In this document: positions 36,701 through 45,800 of the stretch, one piece after another
Layout: the number at the start of each line of letters is the position of its first letter
How positions within the stretch are numbered: the first letter of the stretch is position 1
The notes under the pieces: model-generated
Told to the model about the DNA's origin: nothing
Seen by the model: only the letters and a program-made list of their open reading frames with translations
Database searches by the model: none
Source of the DNA: an uncultured Alphaproteobacteria bacterium
Lineage (GTDB): Bacteria; Pseudomonadota; Alphaproteobacteria; Bin95
Assembly: GCA_938083135.1 (NCBI GenBank)
Contig: CALLKY010000097.1
Span: forward strand, 1-64,000
Length of the DNA stretch: 64,000 bases
Direction of reading: 5' to 3'
Program-made: the position numbers and the translations under genes

Positions 36701-37432
36701 TCAAGCCGGAGGGGCTACGGAAAGGCGCCCAACAACGCCATGCCTCTCAATCAGCTTGCCAACGAAGCCGGATGCCTTGGTTTCTTCCACAAAGTCCCGC
36801 AGGAATGCAGCGGCGAGACTGTTGCCGTTTGTCGTGCCAATAGCCTGCTGCACGGCGGAAAATTGGCCATCCAGAATGCGTGCGCCCGGAATGCGCTGCA
36901 CATCATCGGTCAAGCGCGGGCGAAGGCCGGCCAGCACATCAAGCTTTTGATCTTCAAACAGCGCGAATGAAGCCTCAATGCCTTCAGCGCGGTGCAATTT
37001 AGCCTGCTTGATATTGCGGTCAAGCCAAAGATCATAGGCGCTGCGGGCTGAAACGGCGATGCGAATGCCCGGCTTGTCTACGTCTGCAATCTGTTGGATT
37101 GGGGAATCGCCGCGCACCAGGTAGGTCGACTGGATTTCGACATAGGCGGCGGTGAAATCAATGGTTTCAGCGCGCTTTGGTTCAGCGCCGATATTGCCGA
37201 TATCCCAAATGTTTTTGCCAGCGGTATCCGCAATTTCACCAGGCGTTGCCATTGGCACATATTGCACAGGCACTCCAAGCCGCCGGGCGACTTCCGCTGC
37301 CATATCAGGAGATACGCCGACGGGATCGCCATTGGCGGCCTTATCGGTGACGAGGAGAAAATTGCCAAGATTAATGGCAGCGCGAAGCACACCGGTTGGT
37401 GCCAGTTCGGCAATGAGAGCAGCTTGGTTCAT
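36701..37432 (-). CDS. Solute-binding protein family 3 protein without a signal peptide
   Basis: The 243-residue sequence resembles amino-acid ABC binding proteins: LRAAINLGNFLLV, GVSPDMAAEVARRLGVPVQYVPM, WDIGNIGAEPKRAETIDFTAAYVEI and a second lobe starting near IRIAVSARSAYDLWL. No export signal precedes the binding domain, so as read it would stay in the cytoplasm. No ABC permease or ATPase lies nearby. It follows the MFS gene on the same strand by 39 bp and may be co-transcribed with it. Confidence 0.78.
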   Translation of the reverse strand: MNQAALIAELAPTGVLRAAINLGNFLLVTDKAANGDPVGVSPDMAAEVARRLGVPVQYVPMATPGEIADTAGKNIWDIGNIGAEPKRAETIDFTAAYVEIQSTYLVRGDSPIQQIADVDKPGIRIAVSARSAYDLWLDRNIKQAKLHRAEGIEASFALFEDQKLDVLAGLRPRLTDDVQRIPGARILDGQFSAVQQAIGTTNGNSLAAAFLRDFVEETKASGFVGKLIERHGVVGRLSVAPPA

Positions 37433-37471
37433 CAGAATATCCAGATGGTCAGAGAAAGGTTGGAAGGGAGT

Positions 37472-38710
37472 TTAGCGGGACTCGTCCGGTCGCGCGACAT
37501 CCCGCAAGCGGTCAATCGCAGCGATGCCAGGGAAAAGCCGCATCCATAGCAATGTCACACCGCACGTGATGACCCCACCGGCTAGAACCGCCGGCACAAC
37601 GCCAATCGCCGCCGCCATCATTCCAGCCCGGAAATCACCGAGTTCATTGGAGGCATTGATCGAGACCGAATTCACCGCACTTACCCGTCCACGCATGGCG
37701 TCAGGCGTCGCGATCTGGGTCAACGTTTGGCGCACATAAACGCTGACCATATCCGCAGCGCCATAGACCGCGAGCGCCAGCAGCGACAGCCAGAAGACTT
37801 CGGACAGGCTGAAAATGATGATCGAAAGCCCGAATACGCCGAGTGCCGCAAACATCGCGATGCCCATATGCCGGGGTGCCGCCAATTGTGCCAATGCAAG
37901 CCCGACAATGAGTGAGCCTACGCCCGGCATAGCGCGCATCAGCCCAAGTCCATCGGGGCCAACCTTCAGGATGTCCTGGGCATAAATCGTCAAAATTGCC
38001 ATGACGCCGCCGAAAAGCACCGCCATTAGATCAATTGAGATCGCGCCCAGCACCACCTTTGTGCGCCAGATATAGCCAAACCCTGCCGTGATCGAAGCCA
38101 ACGTTACGCGCTCTGGTGCAGTCGCAGGATGGCGGTGGCGGATCATCAGTGCGGTTATGGCGGACATGGCGAACACCGCCAGGATCACCCAATAAACACC
38201 GTCTCCCGCATAGGCGATCAGGACCCCAGCAATTGCTGGCCCGCCCAATTGCGCTGCCTTGCTGGAAGACCCGGACCACGCAATGGCATTCGGAAACTGT
38301 GCTGCTGGGACGAGTGCAGGCAAGATCGCCTGGGATGCTGTGTGATAGAACGCGCGCGCCACGCCGTGGACCACAAGCAGCGCCAGAATAACGTTCATGC
38401 TGGCCGCACCGCCTGCCAGCAAGACCATCAGCGCGGCCGTCACAATGGCATGGACGGCATTGCTGGTGCTCAGGATAATCCGTCGATCAATCCGGTCAGC
38501 GGCGATGCCAGCGACCAGAAACAACAGCAGTGCCGGGGCGAACTGTGCCAGGCCGATATAGCCAATATCCATCGGATTGCCGGTCAGCAGATAGACATAC
38601 CAAAGCACGGCAGTTGTAAGCGCTTGGAGGCCGAACACATTGCCGGTTCGGGTTGCGACAAACAGCAGAAAATCACGATTTCTGAGGAGGGGCGTATCGG
38701 CCTCAGCCAT
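37472..38710 (-). CDS. MFS transporter, EntS/enterobactin-exporter-like group
   Basis: A 412-residue protein with about twelve hydrophobic helices, starting LLRNRDFLLFVATRTGNVFG. The loop between helices 2 and 3 (VAGIAADRIDRRIIL) is the MFS signature region, and later DAMRGRVSAVNSVS is typical of the MFS_3 group. These often export small molecules such as siderophores; the cargo is unknown. Its ATG at 38710 overlaps the stop of the truncated haemoglobin gene, indicating translational coupling with it. Confidence 0.85.
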   Translation of the reverse strand: MAEADTPLLRNRDFLLFVATRTGNVFGLQALTTAVLWYVYLLTGNPMDIGYIGLAQFAPALLLFLVAGIAADRIDRRIILSTSNAVHAIVTAALMVLLAGGAASMNVILALLVVHGVARAFYHTASQAILPALVPAAQFPNAIAWSGSSSKAAQLGGPAIAGVLIAYAGDGVYWVILAVFAMSAITALMIRHRHPATAPERVTLASITAGFGYIWRTKVVLGAISIDLMAVLFGGVMAILTIYAQDILKVGPDGLGLMRAMPGVGSLIVGLALAQLAAPRHMGIAMFAALGVFGLSIIIFSLSEVFWLSLLALAVYGAADMVSVYVRQTLTQIATPDAMRGRVSAVNSVSINASNELGDFRAGMMAAAIGVVPAVLAGGVITCGVTLLWMRLFPGIAAIDRLRDVARPDESR

Positions 38711-39123
38711 TAGCTGCGGGGTGCCAGTGGATTGCGCTGCATGTCGATGCCCATCCAAAGGCTCCGCCCGATACGGCGCGCCAGTGTGTTGAAGACATCG
38801 GCCTTCTCATCGCCAAGTTCACGGCGTGCGGTGTCTTCAAACAGGTCCAGCCACCGGGCGAAATCGCTTTCCTCAATTTCAGGAATGCCGAGATGCACTT
38901 GCAGCGGATTGCCCTTATACGCCCGCTCTCGCAGCATTACGTTCGCCCAGAAATCACCAATGGTCGCCAGATGCTTGGCCCAGATCGCATCAGACGTGCC
39001 GATCCGGCCTTCAAAGATTGGGCCAAGGCGGGCGTCGGCACGAACGCGGGGATAGAATGCGCCGACCAGTTGCGCGATGTCGTTCCGCGTTATCCCGGCT
39101 TTCGGGCTGTGGACCATGTTCAT
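38710..39123 (-). CDS. Group III truncated haemoglobin
   Basis: A 137-residue protein with the group III truncated globin layout: FYPRVRADARLGPIF near residues 21-35, WAKHLATIGDFWANVML, and NPLQVHLGI with the proximal (F8) histidine. Members bind O2, NO or related ligands; several occur in bacteria exposed to nitrosative stress. The start at 39123 has GAGAGG upstream; a longer N-terminus from 39165 is possible. It overlaps the MFS gene. Confidence 0.85.
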   Translation of the reverse strand: MNMVHSPKAGITRNDIAQLVGAFYPRVRADARLGPIFEGRIGTSDAIWAKHLATIGDFWANVMLRERAYKGNPLQVHLGIPEIEESDFARWLDLFEDTARRELGDEKADVFNTLARRIGRSLWMGIDMQRNPLAPRS

Positions 39124-39288
39124 GGGCTTGGGGCCTCTCAGGACGAGTTTTGACGATTTTACCATGCGCGCTAGGGCTGCCCTATTGGAAGGACGCCGTT
39201 GTCGCATCGTATTCCATGCTCTGTCGCGCGGAAGGTTCCATTGATACTGTTCGGGCGTAACGAACGGGCAGCTTTTAGGGATTGGCGT

Positions 39289-41331
39289 ATGAGCATTCGG
39301 GTCGGTGTCGATATCGGCGGGACATTCACGGATTTCTGCGTTTATGACGACGCCACGGGCGTCATGCAGACATTCAAAACGTTTTCCACGCCAACCACCC
39401 CTGGCGCGGAAGTGATGAACGGTGTTGCGGAACTGGAGCGTCGATTTGGCCATCCGCCAGCTGACATCAGCTATTTCACCCATGGCACGACAGTCGGCGT
39501 GAATACTGTCATCCAGCGGCGCGGGGCGGCGCTCGCGCTGTTCACAACGCGGGAATTTGAAGACGTTCTGGTGGTCGCGCGCCTGAAAACGCCAGACCCT
39601 TATGACCTTTTCTCCGAACGCCCGGCTCCGCTGGCACCGCGAGAGCGGGTGTATGGCCTTTCAGAACGCACGCTGAAAGACGGGTCAATCGAAACGCCGG
39701 TTGATGCCGCTGATGTCGCCCGCGCCGTTGCTCAAGCCAAGGCTGCGGGCGCGGAAACAATCGTTGTGGCGCTGCTGCACGCCTATGCCAATCCAGCGAA
39801 TGAACGGGCGGCGCGTGATGCAATCCTGGCTGCCGCACCTGAAATGACTGTGACGCTTTCATCGGATGTCTGGCCTGTCATCCGGGAATATGAGCGAACG
39901 GTGACGGCGACGGTCGCTGGATATGTGCAGCAGCAGGTGGCGCACTATATCGCCTCCCTGCAACAGGCGCTGAAGGATGCAGGCGTTCAAGCGGAGCCGA
40001 TGATTACCAAATCCAATGGCGGCGTAATGACCGCGGAGCTTGGCAAGACGGCTCCCATTGCAACACTGCTATCCGGCACTGCATCCGGCGTCATCGGCGC
40101 AGCGGACGTAGCGGCCCGGATCGGTGCGGCAGACGTGCTGAGCTTTGATGTCGGCGGCACCTCTGCCGATGTGGCTGTGATCAATGGCGGCGCGCCCGCT
40201 TTCGGTGTTGGCGAAATGGTGGGTGAGTTTCCCATATATGTGCCGACCGTATCCGTCACATCCATCGGCGAAGGTGGGGGGTCTATCGCCTGGGTGGATG
40301 ATTTTGGCGTCCTCAAAGTCGGTCCAGAAAGTGCGGGATCGACGCCAGGGCCAGCCTGTTATGGCCGGGGCGGTACGCGCCCGACTATTACAGATGCTTT
40401 TGCCGTGCTTGGCCTTTTGGGGGCGGGGGAGTTGGGCTATGGCGCAGTGTCGCTGGATAAAGCCGCCGCTGAGCGCGCAGTTCTGACATTATCAGCACCG
40501 CTTGGGTTATCCGTGCAGGCAACGGCGGAGAGCATTATCCGGGTGTCGATCTCCGGCATGTATTTGGAAATATCAAAGCTGATGTCCCGCCATGGCGCCG
40601 ACCCGCGCGGGTTCTCCCTGCTGGCGTTCGGCGGTGCAGGGCCAATGACCGCCTGCCTGCTCGCCCGGGACCTTGGGCTGGCGCAGGTGATTGTGCCGCC
40701 GACGCCGGGCGTTCTCTCAGCTTATGGCGGCCTGATCGCTGATATCCGCAATGATTTCATCCGCACGGCATTCGTTGATCTGGATGTGGCTGGCCTGAAA
40801 GCGCTTGATGGGTATGCGGTAGACCTGGAGGCCCAGGCGCTGCATTGGTTGCGGCAAGAACAGGGCTTCCAGGGTGAAGCGCGATTGGTTTGGACGGCGG
40901 ACATGCGCTACCGCGGCCAATCCTACGAGATCGAAACCCTGGTCAACCGGGCGGACATTGCATCCGGCGCGTTGGCCCCATTGGGCGCGGCATTCCACCG
41001 GGAACACGAGCGAGTTTATGACCACGCGGACCCGGATGCGCCTGTGCAGATCGTCAATCTCCGCCTCGTTGTTAGCGGTAGCGTGCCAAAGCCGGAATTC
41101 ACGGAGAGCCCTGCTGCAAGCGGCCCGCCGTCGCCGCTAGGTGAGGCGGAGGTTTATCTGGATGGCCAGACACGTACAGCGCAGATTTTCGCGCGTGCAG
41201 ATTTGGCACCCGGTCACTCCTTCAGCGGTATGGCAATCATTACCCAAGATGACTGCACGACCATTGTGCCGCCCGGCCAGAGGGTACGGGTGGACGGTTG
41301 GGGCAATCTACTGATCGAGGCGGAGGGCTGA
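39289..41331 (+). CDS. hyuA: Hydantoinase/oxoprolinase A-type subunit (HyuA), first cluster
   Basis: The 680-residue protein has the ASKHA-type ATP-binding start VGVDIGGTFTDFCVYD, FTHGTTVGVNTVIQRRGA, VTLSSDVWPVIREYERTVTATVAGYV, the LLSGTASGVIGAADVA phosphate loop, DVGGTSADVAVING and LLAFGGAGPMTACLLARDLG. HyuA proteins use ATP to open cyclic amides or activate carbonyl compounds together with HyuB; the family includes hydantoinases, 5-oxoprolinases and acetone/acetophenone carboxylases. The substrate is undetermined. It lies 3 bp before hyuB. Confidence 0.9.
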   Translation: MSIRVGVDIGGTFTDFCVYDDATGVMQTFKTFSTPTTPGAEVMNGVAELERRFGHPPADISYFTHGTTVGVNTVIQRRGAALALFTTREFEDVLVVARLKTPDPYDLFSERPAPLAPRERVYGLSERTLKDGSIETPVDAADVARAVAQAKAAGAETIVVALLHAYANPANERAARDAILAAAPEMTVTLSSDVWPVIREYERTVTATVAGYVQQQVAHYIASLQQALKDAGVQAEPMITKSNGGVMTAELGKTAPIATLLSGTASGVIGAADVAARIGAADVLSFDVGGTSADVAVINGGAPAFGVGEMVGEFPIYVPTVSVTSIGEGGGSIAWVDDFGVLKVGPESAGSTPGPACYGRGGTRPTITDAFAVLGLLGAGELGYGAVSLDKAAAERAVLTLSAPLGLSVQATAESIIRVSISGMYLEISKLMSRHGADPRGFSLLAFGGAGPMTACLLARDLGLAQVIVPPTPGVLSAYGGLIADIRNDFIRTAFVDLDVAGLKALDGYAVDLEAQALHWLRQEQGFQGEARLVWTADMRYRGQSYEIETLVNRADIASGALAPLGAAFHREHERVYDHADPDAPVQIVNLRLVVSGSVPKPEFTESPAASGPPSPLGEAEVYLDGQTRTAQIFARADLAPGHSFSGMAIITQDDCTTIVPPGQRVRVDGWGNLLIEAEG

Positions 41332-41334
41332 GTT

Positions 41335-43335
41335 ATGGCAATCGATAAAGTCACGCTGGAAATCCTGAAAAACCACACCCGCGCCGCTGCTGAAAGCATG
41401 GCGTTCACGCTGTACCGCACCGCGCACTCGACCTTTGTGAAGGAAACGGAAGATTTCACGACCGGCCTCGTAACACCCGATGGCGAGACCTTTGCAACAC
41501 CGACAGAGCTAGGTGCTACTTGGTTCGTGAACCTGAATTATGGCCGCGCAATCAAGATGATTGAGGATTATGAGCCGGGTGATATTTGCATGACGAATGA
41601 CCCCTATTCCGGGTTCGTCTGCACCCATTCGCCGGATATGCACATCTGGAAGCCGATCTTCTATGAAGGCGAGATCGTCGCGTTTTCCGTGGGCCACATT
41701 CACAATACGGATGTTGGCGGGGCTGTTCCCGCCAGCCTCTCCCGCACACTGACGGAGGTCTATCAGGAGGGTATCCGCATTCCGCCTGCTAAGATTATGC
41801 AAGAGGGTGAACTGAATAAGCAGGTGTTAGATATCTTCCTGGCCAATGTCCGCGCGCCAGACCAGAACTGGGGCGATCTCAAGGCCCAAATCGCTGCCTG
41901 TAACACCGGCGAGCGCAAAGTGCTGGAGATGATCGAGCGCTTCGGCATCGATATATTCCGCGAGGGCATGGACGATCTGCTTGACTACGCGGAGGCTCAG
42001 GCGCGGCGGATCATTAGCGACCTGCCCGATGGCCGCTATCCCTTTGCCGACTTTATGGATGAGGACGCCGTTGGCGGCTGGCCGTGCCGTCTCATGCTGG
42101 CACTGATTATTGAAGGTGACTCCTTGGTCTTCGATTTCACAGGCTCCGACCCGCAGCTTGAAAGCTCGCTGAACATGCCGACCGGTGGTGATGAGCGGCA
42201 CACGCTGTTGATGACGGGTCTCACATATGTCCTCTATTCGCTCGATCCATCTTTGTACTTAAACGCAGGCATTGCGCGGGTCTGCCGGTGTATTCTGCCT
42301 TCCGGCACGATCATGAACCCGGTATTCCCGGCAGCCGTTGGCATGCGCACATTGTCTTGCAGCCGCTTGCAAGGATTGATCATCGGTGCCTTTGCACCAG
42401 CAGCACCGGATAGGCTTGCGGGGGCACCTGCATCTGGCGGGCCGATTATGAACGTCAACACAATCGACAACCGCACCGGGCGGCGGATCATGGCCGCCAT
42501 CAACCCGATGACCGGCGGTGGCGGTGGTCGTGCTGTGGCGGACGGTATGGACGGCTCCGGCGCAAATCAGGGCTTCCTCAAGAATACCCCGGTTGAAGTG
42601 AATGAGGTCGAGGCTGGCATTAAGGTGCTGCGCTATGGCCTGGCGCAGAATTCCGCAGGACCAGGCCAGCATCGGGGCGGGCTTGGGACGGAAATGGTGT
42701 TCCAGGCGTTCTCACCCAACACCAAAGTAACGGCCCGTAATCGGGACCGTACGCGCTTCACCGGATGGGGCATTGCCGAAGGGTTGGCGGGCGGCGCGTC
42801 TAAGTTCCTATTGAACCCCGGCACGAACCAGGAAGTGAACCTGGGCAACACCGATATTTTGACGATGGGACCGGGTGATATTCTCCACGTCTCCAGCGGT
42901 GGGGCAGGCGGGTGGGGCGATCCGTTCAAGCGAGACCCGGCGGCAGTGCTGTTGGATGTGCAGCGTGGCTGGGCGACGCTGGATCATGCGCGGGAAACCT
43001 ATGGTGTCGTCATCATCGATGGCGCCGTTGATCTGGCTGCAACAGAAACTGAAAGGGCCGCGCGCGCCTGTGCACCTGCAGAAGGTTTCTATGACTTGGG
43101 GCCAGAGCGGACGGCGTTTGAAAAGGTCTGGACGGATGCCAATTATGAGGCACTGACGGAACAATTGGCCATGCTACCCGTCCATTGGCGCTATTACGCG
43201 AAACACCGCATCTTTGCCGCTATCGACGCGATGCCTGCGGACGCACGGACCGGCGATGGCTCAGATGTCCGGCAGGTATTTGATGCGATCGTGGAAGAAT
43301 TCCCAGAACTGCGTGCTGCCGCCGCCGGTTTGTAA
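41335..43335 (+). CDS. hyuB: Hydantoinase/oxoprolinase B-type subunit (HyuB), first cluster
   Basis: The 666-residue protein follows the HyuB pattern: VTLEILKNHTRAAAESMAFTLYRTAHSTFVKETEDF (two helices), DICMTNDPYSGFVCTHSPDMHI, VGHIHNTDVGGAVPAS, FTGSDPQLESSLNMP and SSGGAGGWGDPFKRDP near residues 520-540. About 100 residues beyond the usual HyuB end form a C-terminal extension of unknown role. Directly followed by the GrdB-like gene, which suggests the selenoprotein works on the same substrate or intermediate. Confidence 0.9.
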   Translation: MAIDKVTLEILKNHTRAAAESMAFTLYRTAHSTFVKETEDFTTGLVTPDGETFATPTELGATWFVNLNYGRAIKMIEDYEPGDICMTNDPYSGFVCTHSPDMHIWKPIFYEGEIVAFSVGHIHNTDVGGAVPASLSRTLTEVYQEGIRIPPAKIMQEGELNKQVLDIFLANVRAPDQNWGDLKAQIAACNTGERKVLEMIERFGIDIFREGMDDLLDYAEAQARRIISDLPDGRYPFADFMDEDAVGGWPCRLMLALIIEGDSLVFDFTGSDPQLESSLNMPTGGDERHTLLMTGLTYVLYSLDPSLYLNAGIARVCRCILPSGTIMNPVFPAAVGMRTLSCSRLQGLIIGAFAPAAPDRLAGAPASGGPIMNVNTIDNRTGRRIMAAINPMTGGGGGRAVADGMDGSGANQGFLKNTPVEVNEVEAGIKVLRYGLAQNSAGPGQHRGGLGTEMVFQAFSPNTKVTARNRDRTRFTGWGIAEGLAGGASKFLLNPGTNQEVNLGNTDILTMGPGDILHVSSGGAGGWGDPFKRDPAAVLLDVQRGWATLDHARETYGVVIIDGAVDLAATETERAARACAPAEGFYDLGPERTAFEKVWTDANYEALTEQLAMLPVHWRYYAKHRIFAAIDAMPADARTGDGSDVRQVFDAIVEEFPELRAAAAGL

Positions 43336-43388
43336 TTCCGCCACTGCGCGCCAATACTAACGCTGCAAACTAAATGGAGGGTCCTTGG

Positions 43389-44204
43389 ATGGAGCCAATC
43401 AGATATGTGGATGCGCTGAACAATAAGTACGGCGCAATGGGCTTCCCGGCCTATAAATGGAGCGAGAATGAAACAGCACCCTGGACGGCGCTGAGCAAGC
43501 CGCTTTCAGAATGCACGGTGGCGCTGCTGGTCAGCGGCGGGATTTCTCATTGCACAGCACCCGCGTTTGATCCGGATGCGCGCAATGATCATCGCGTGGA
43601 TGCCATTGATCCAGATGCGCCGACAGACGGCTATCAGATCCACGATAGCTACTATGACCATAGCGATGCTGGCCGTGACTTAAACTGCATCTTCCCAATC
43701 GACCGCCTGCGTGAACTGGCGGATGCGGGTGAGATTGGCGCTGTCGCTGCTCGGCACTGGAGCGGCTTTATGGGCCGCACCTATGATCGGAGCCGCCTGA
43801 CTGCAGAGTCTGCCCCGGCTTTTGCGGAAAACCTAAAGCAAGATGGCGTTGATCTTCTCATAGCCGTTCCTGCTTGACCGCTCGATCACCAGACCGTGGG
43901 TCTGGTCGCGCGCGTCGTTGAACAACTTGGCATTCCGACCGTCAATGTCTCAACTGGACGGGATATAACTGCGCTGGTGCGCCCGCCACGTAGCCTTTTC
44001 ATCAATGTACCGATGGGCAATACGTTTGGGCGTCCGGGTGATGCGGATGGCCAGCGGGATATCCTGCGGAAGGCGCTGAATTTCGCTGTGACAGCAGATG
44101 AGCCGGGCGCACTGGTTGATCTGCCGGTCGCCTGGGGCGAGCCGTTCGAATACTTCACCGGCGAAGCCACACCTGAGGCGATTGCTAAGCAAAAGAAGAA
44201 GTAG
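43389..44204 (+). CDS. Putative selenoprotein of the glycine/sarcosine/betaine/D-proline reductase B family (GrdB/PrdB-like)
   Basis: Reading the in-frame TGA at 43875-43877 as selenocysteine gives 271 residues (Sec163). Upstream of it are family features: EPIRYVDALNNKYGAMGFP, ALLVSGGISHCTAPAF, YYDHSDAGRDLNCIFPIDRL and ARHWSGFMGRTYD. The Sec follows DLLIAVPA and precedes PLDHQTVGLVARVVEQLGIP and FINVPMGNTFGRPGD, the position held by Sec or Cys in relatives. A perfect 8-bp hairpin starts 11 bases after the UGA. GGAGGG seven bases before favours ATG 43389 over 43374. In relatives the Sec attacks a substrate bond reductively; here the family's usual downstream cysteine is replaced by Asp (PLD). 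It is 53 bp behind hyuB, so probably the same operon. Confidence 0.85.
43888..43906 (+). other. Bacterial-type SECIS hairpin downstream of the UGA
   Basis: ACCAGACC (43888-43895) pairs perfectly with GGTCTGGT (43899-43906) around a GTG loop. The loop lies 18 nt after the UGA codon and starts with G, both in line with the known bacterial SECIS rules (a hairpin with G at the loop start, roughly 16-37 nt after UGA). It lies inside the coding sequence, as bacterial SECIS elements must. Confidence 0.7.
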
Positions 44205-44240
44205 GGGTTTGGGGTGTCTGGTTCCTGATCTTGAAGCAGG

Positions 44241-44354
44241 CACCCCCCTCACCCTGTCCCTCTCCCCCCGTTGGGGGGCGAGGAGAATGCGTGGTGGCGC
44301 CTACTCTGTAACTCCTCGCCCCCCAACGGGGGGAGAGGTTGGGTGAGGGGGGCG
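44241..44354. repeat. REP/BIME-like composite palindrome, copy 5
   Basis: CACCCCCCTCACCCT opens and GGGTGAGGGGGGCG closes the element. Both inner hairpins are CCCCCCGTTGGGGGGCGAGGAG or its complement. The spacer is different from copies 1, 2, 4 and 6 (GAATGCGTGGTGGCGCCTAC). It lies between the convergent GrdB-like and P450 genes. Confidence 0.85.
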
Positions 44355-44380
44355 TTTGCCAAGGAACCCTAACTGCTCAA

Positions 44381-45601
44381 TCAAGCCTTAATCCGCACCG
44401 GCATCTTGCTAATGCCGCGGATGAAATTATTGCGGATGCGGGTTGGCGGGGCCAGCACTTCTATGTCGAAATCCCGTTTCAGGATTTCTTCCCAGAGGAT
44501 GGCTAATTGCAGGTCCGCCAATCGGTCGCCGACGCAGCGGTGAATGCCGGCACCGTAGCTTAAGTGCTGACGTGGTTTGGCGCGGTCGACGATGAAGTCG
44601 TCAGGGCGGTCAATCACCTCCCCATCCCGATTGCCTGAGAGATACCACATGATGACCTTGTCACCGGCGCGGATTTGCTTGCCAGCAAGGTCTGTGTCCT
44701 GGGTGGCGGTGCGGCGCATGTGAATGATGGGCGATTGGAAGCGGATGGTTTCTGGCACCAGCTTCGGCACAAGGCCGGGGTCCGCCTTTAGCTTCGCCCA
44801 TTCATCCGGGTTCTGGCTCAAGTACCAAAGGCCACCGCTCATGGAATTTCGGGTGGTGTCGTTGCCGCCGACGATCAGCAGTGTGAGGTTGCCCATGAAT
44901 TTCTTCAGGGTCATGTCCTGGGTCGCGGGGGAGTGCGCCATCATGGAGATCAGGTCAAATTTTGGTTCGGCGGCGGCGCGCTCGTCCCAGAGGACCTTGA
45001 AATAGGCCGCCATTTCTTTCAGCTTTTCGAACTTCTCATATTCATCGCGGACCATGGCGTTCGGCGCGGTGTAATCCGTGAAGGTAGAAAGGTCTGACCA
45101 AAAGGTCAGCTTCCGGCGTTCCTCCCACGGAAAGTCAAACAATGTCGCCAGCATCATGGTCGTAAGTTCAATCGAGACGCGGTCGACCCAGTCAAATTCT
45201 TCACCGCGGGGCAGTTCATCCAGGACAAAGGCTGTGCGCTCGCGGATCGAGTCCGTCATGTTCTTTAAGTTCGCAGGTGCCACGATTGGGGCGACTGTGC
45301 GTCGTTCGGCCGTGTGCTGCGGGGGATCCATGCGGATGAAGCTTTCGCGCTTCACGTCTTCAGGAATATCGCGGATCGTGATGCCGCCCAGTTCCGAAGA
45401 ATAGGTTTTCGCATCTAGCTCGACTGTCATGATGTCTTTGTACTTCACGACGGACCAATAGGGACCGTCCGGGCTTTCTGGCACGTATTGCACAGGGTCT
45501 TCAGCGCGCAGGCGCGCGAAGGTCTCCTGCCAAGTGTCCGACTGGTAAAGGTCCGGATTGCTGACGTCGATGGGCGTCATGCCTGTCAATGTCGCGGCCA
45601 T
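44381..45601 (-). CDS. Cytochrome P450, CYP153-like
   Basis: The 406-residue P450 contains the early segment RMDPPQHTAERRTVAPIV, the I-helix GGNDTTRNSMSGG, the K-helix ETIRFQ (ExxR) and the haem loop SYGAGIHRCVGDRLADLQL with the proximal cysteine. NDTTRNSM and the length are typical of CYP153 alkane/fatty-acid terminal hydroxylases, which need a ferredoxin and reductase; neither is encoded nearby. The ATG at 45601 follows GGGAGATGAAATA; the longer frame upstream is rejected. It is divergent from the MarR gene, with possible shared operator repeats between them. Confidence 0.85.
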   Translation of the reverse strand: MAATLTGMTPIDVSNPDLYQSDTWQETFARLRAEDPVQYVPESPDGPYWSVVKYKDIMTVELDAKTYSSELGGITIRDIPEDVKRESFIRMDPPQHTAERRTVAPIVAPANLKNMTDSIRERTAFVLDELPRGEEFDWVDRVSIELTTMMLATLFDFPWEERRKLTFWSDLSTFTDYTAPNAMVRDEYEKFEKLKEMAAYFKVLWDERAAAEPKFDLISMMAHSPATQDMTLKKFMGNLTLLIVGGNDTTRNSMSGGLWYLSQNPDEWAKLKADPGLVPKLVPETIRFQSPIIHMRRTATQDTDLAGKQIRAGDKVIMWYLSGNRDGEVIDRPDDFIVDRAKPRQHLSYGAGIHRCVGDRLADLQLAILWEEILKRDFDIEVLAPPTRIRNNFIRGISKMPVRIKA

Positions 45602-45717
45602 TATTTCATCTCCCACTGGCATAATTCTTAGTCTTAGCCACCGCCAGAATGGCCTGTGCAGCCGGATTGGTCGAGAGAGATGTGGTGTGGGAGGGCGAGG
45701 CAACACTTGCGCATTTA

Positions 45718-45766
45718 AATTAGCGAAGTTACAAAGCTAATTAAGATACGCGAGTGGGTTAGCTAA
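45718..45766. promoter_or_regulatory. Palindromic sites between P450 and marR, possible MarR operator
   Basis: AATTAGC (45718-45724) and GCTAATT (45736-45742) form a perfect inverted repeat around 11 bp, and a palindromic TTAGCTAA (45759-45766) repeats the half-site just downstream. MarR proteins bind such AT-rich dyads and often autoregulate; here the site could also control the P450 gene. Confidence 0.5.
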
Positions 45767-45800
45767 ATACCTGCGGGCGCGAGAACACCAGGAGACGTTT

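Noticed and set aside
43896-44204. Separate 102-residue protein starting at the GTG after the UGA
   Set aside because: It is in the same frame as the upstream half, lacks its own ribosome-binding site and forms the C-terminal half of one known family; the GTG is the loop of the hairpin.
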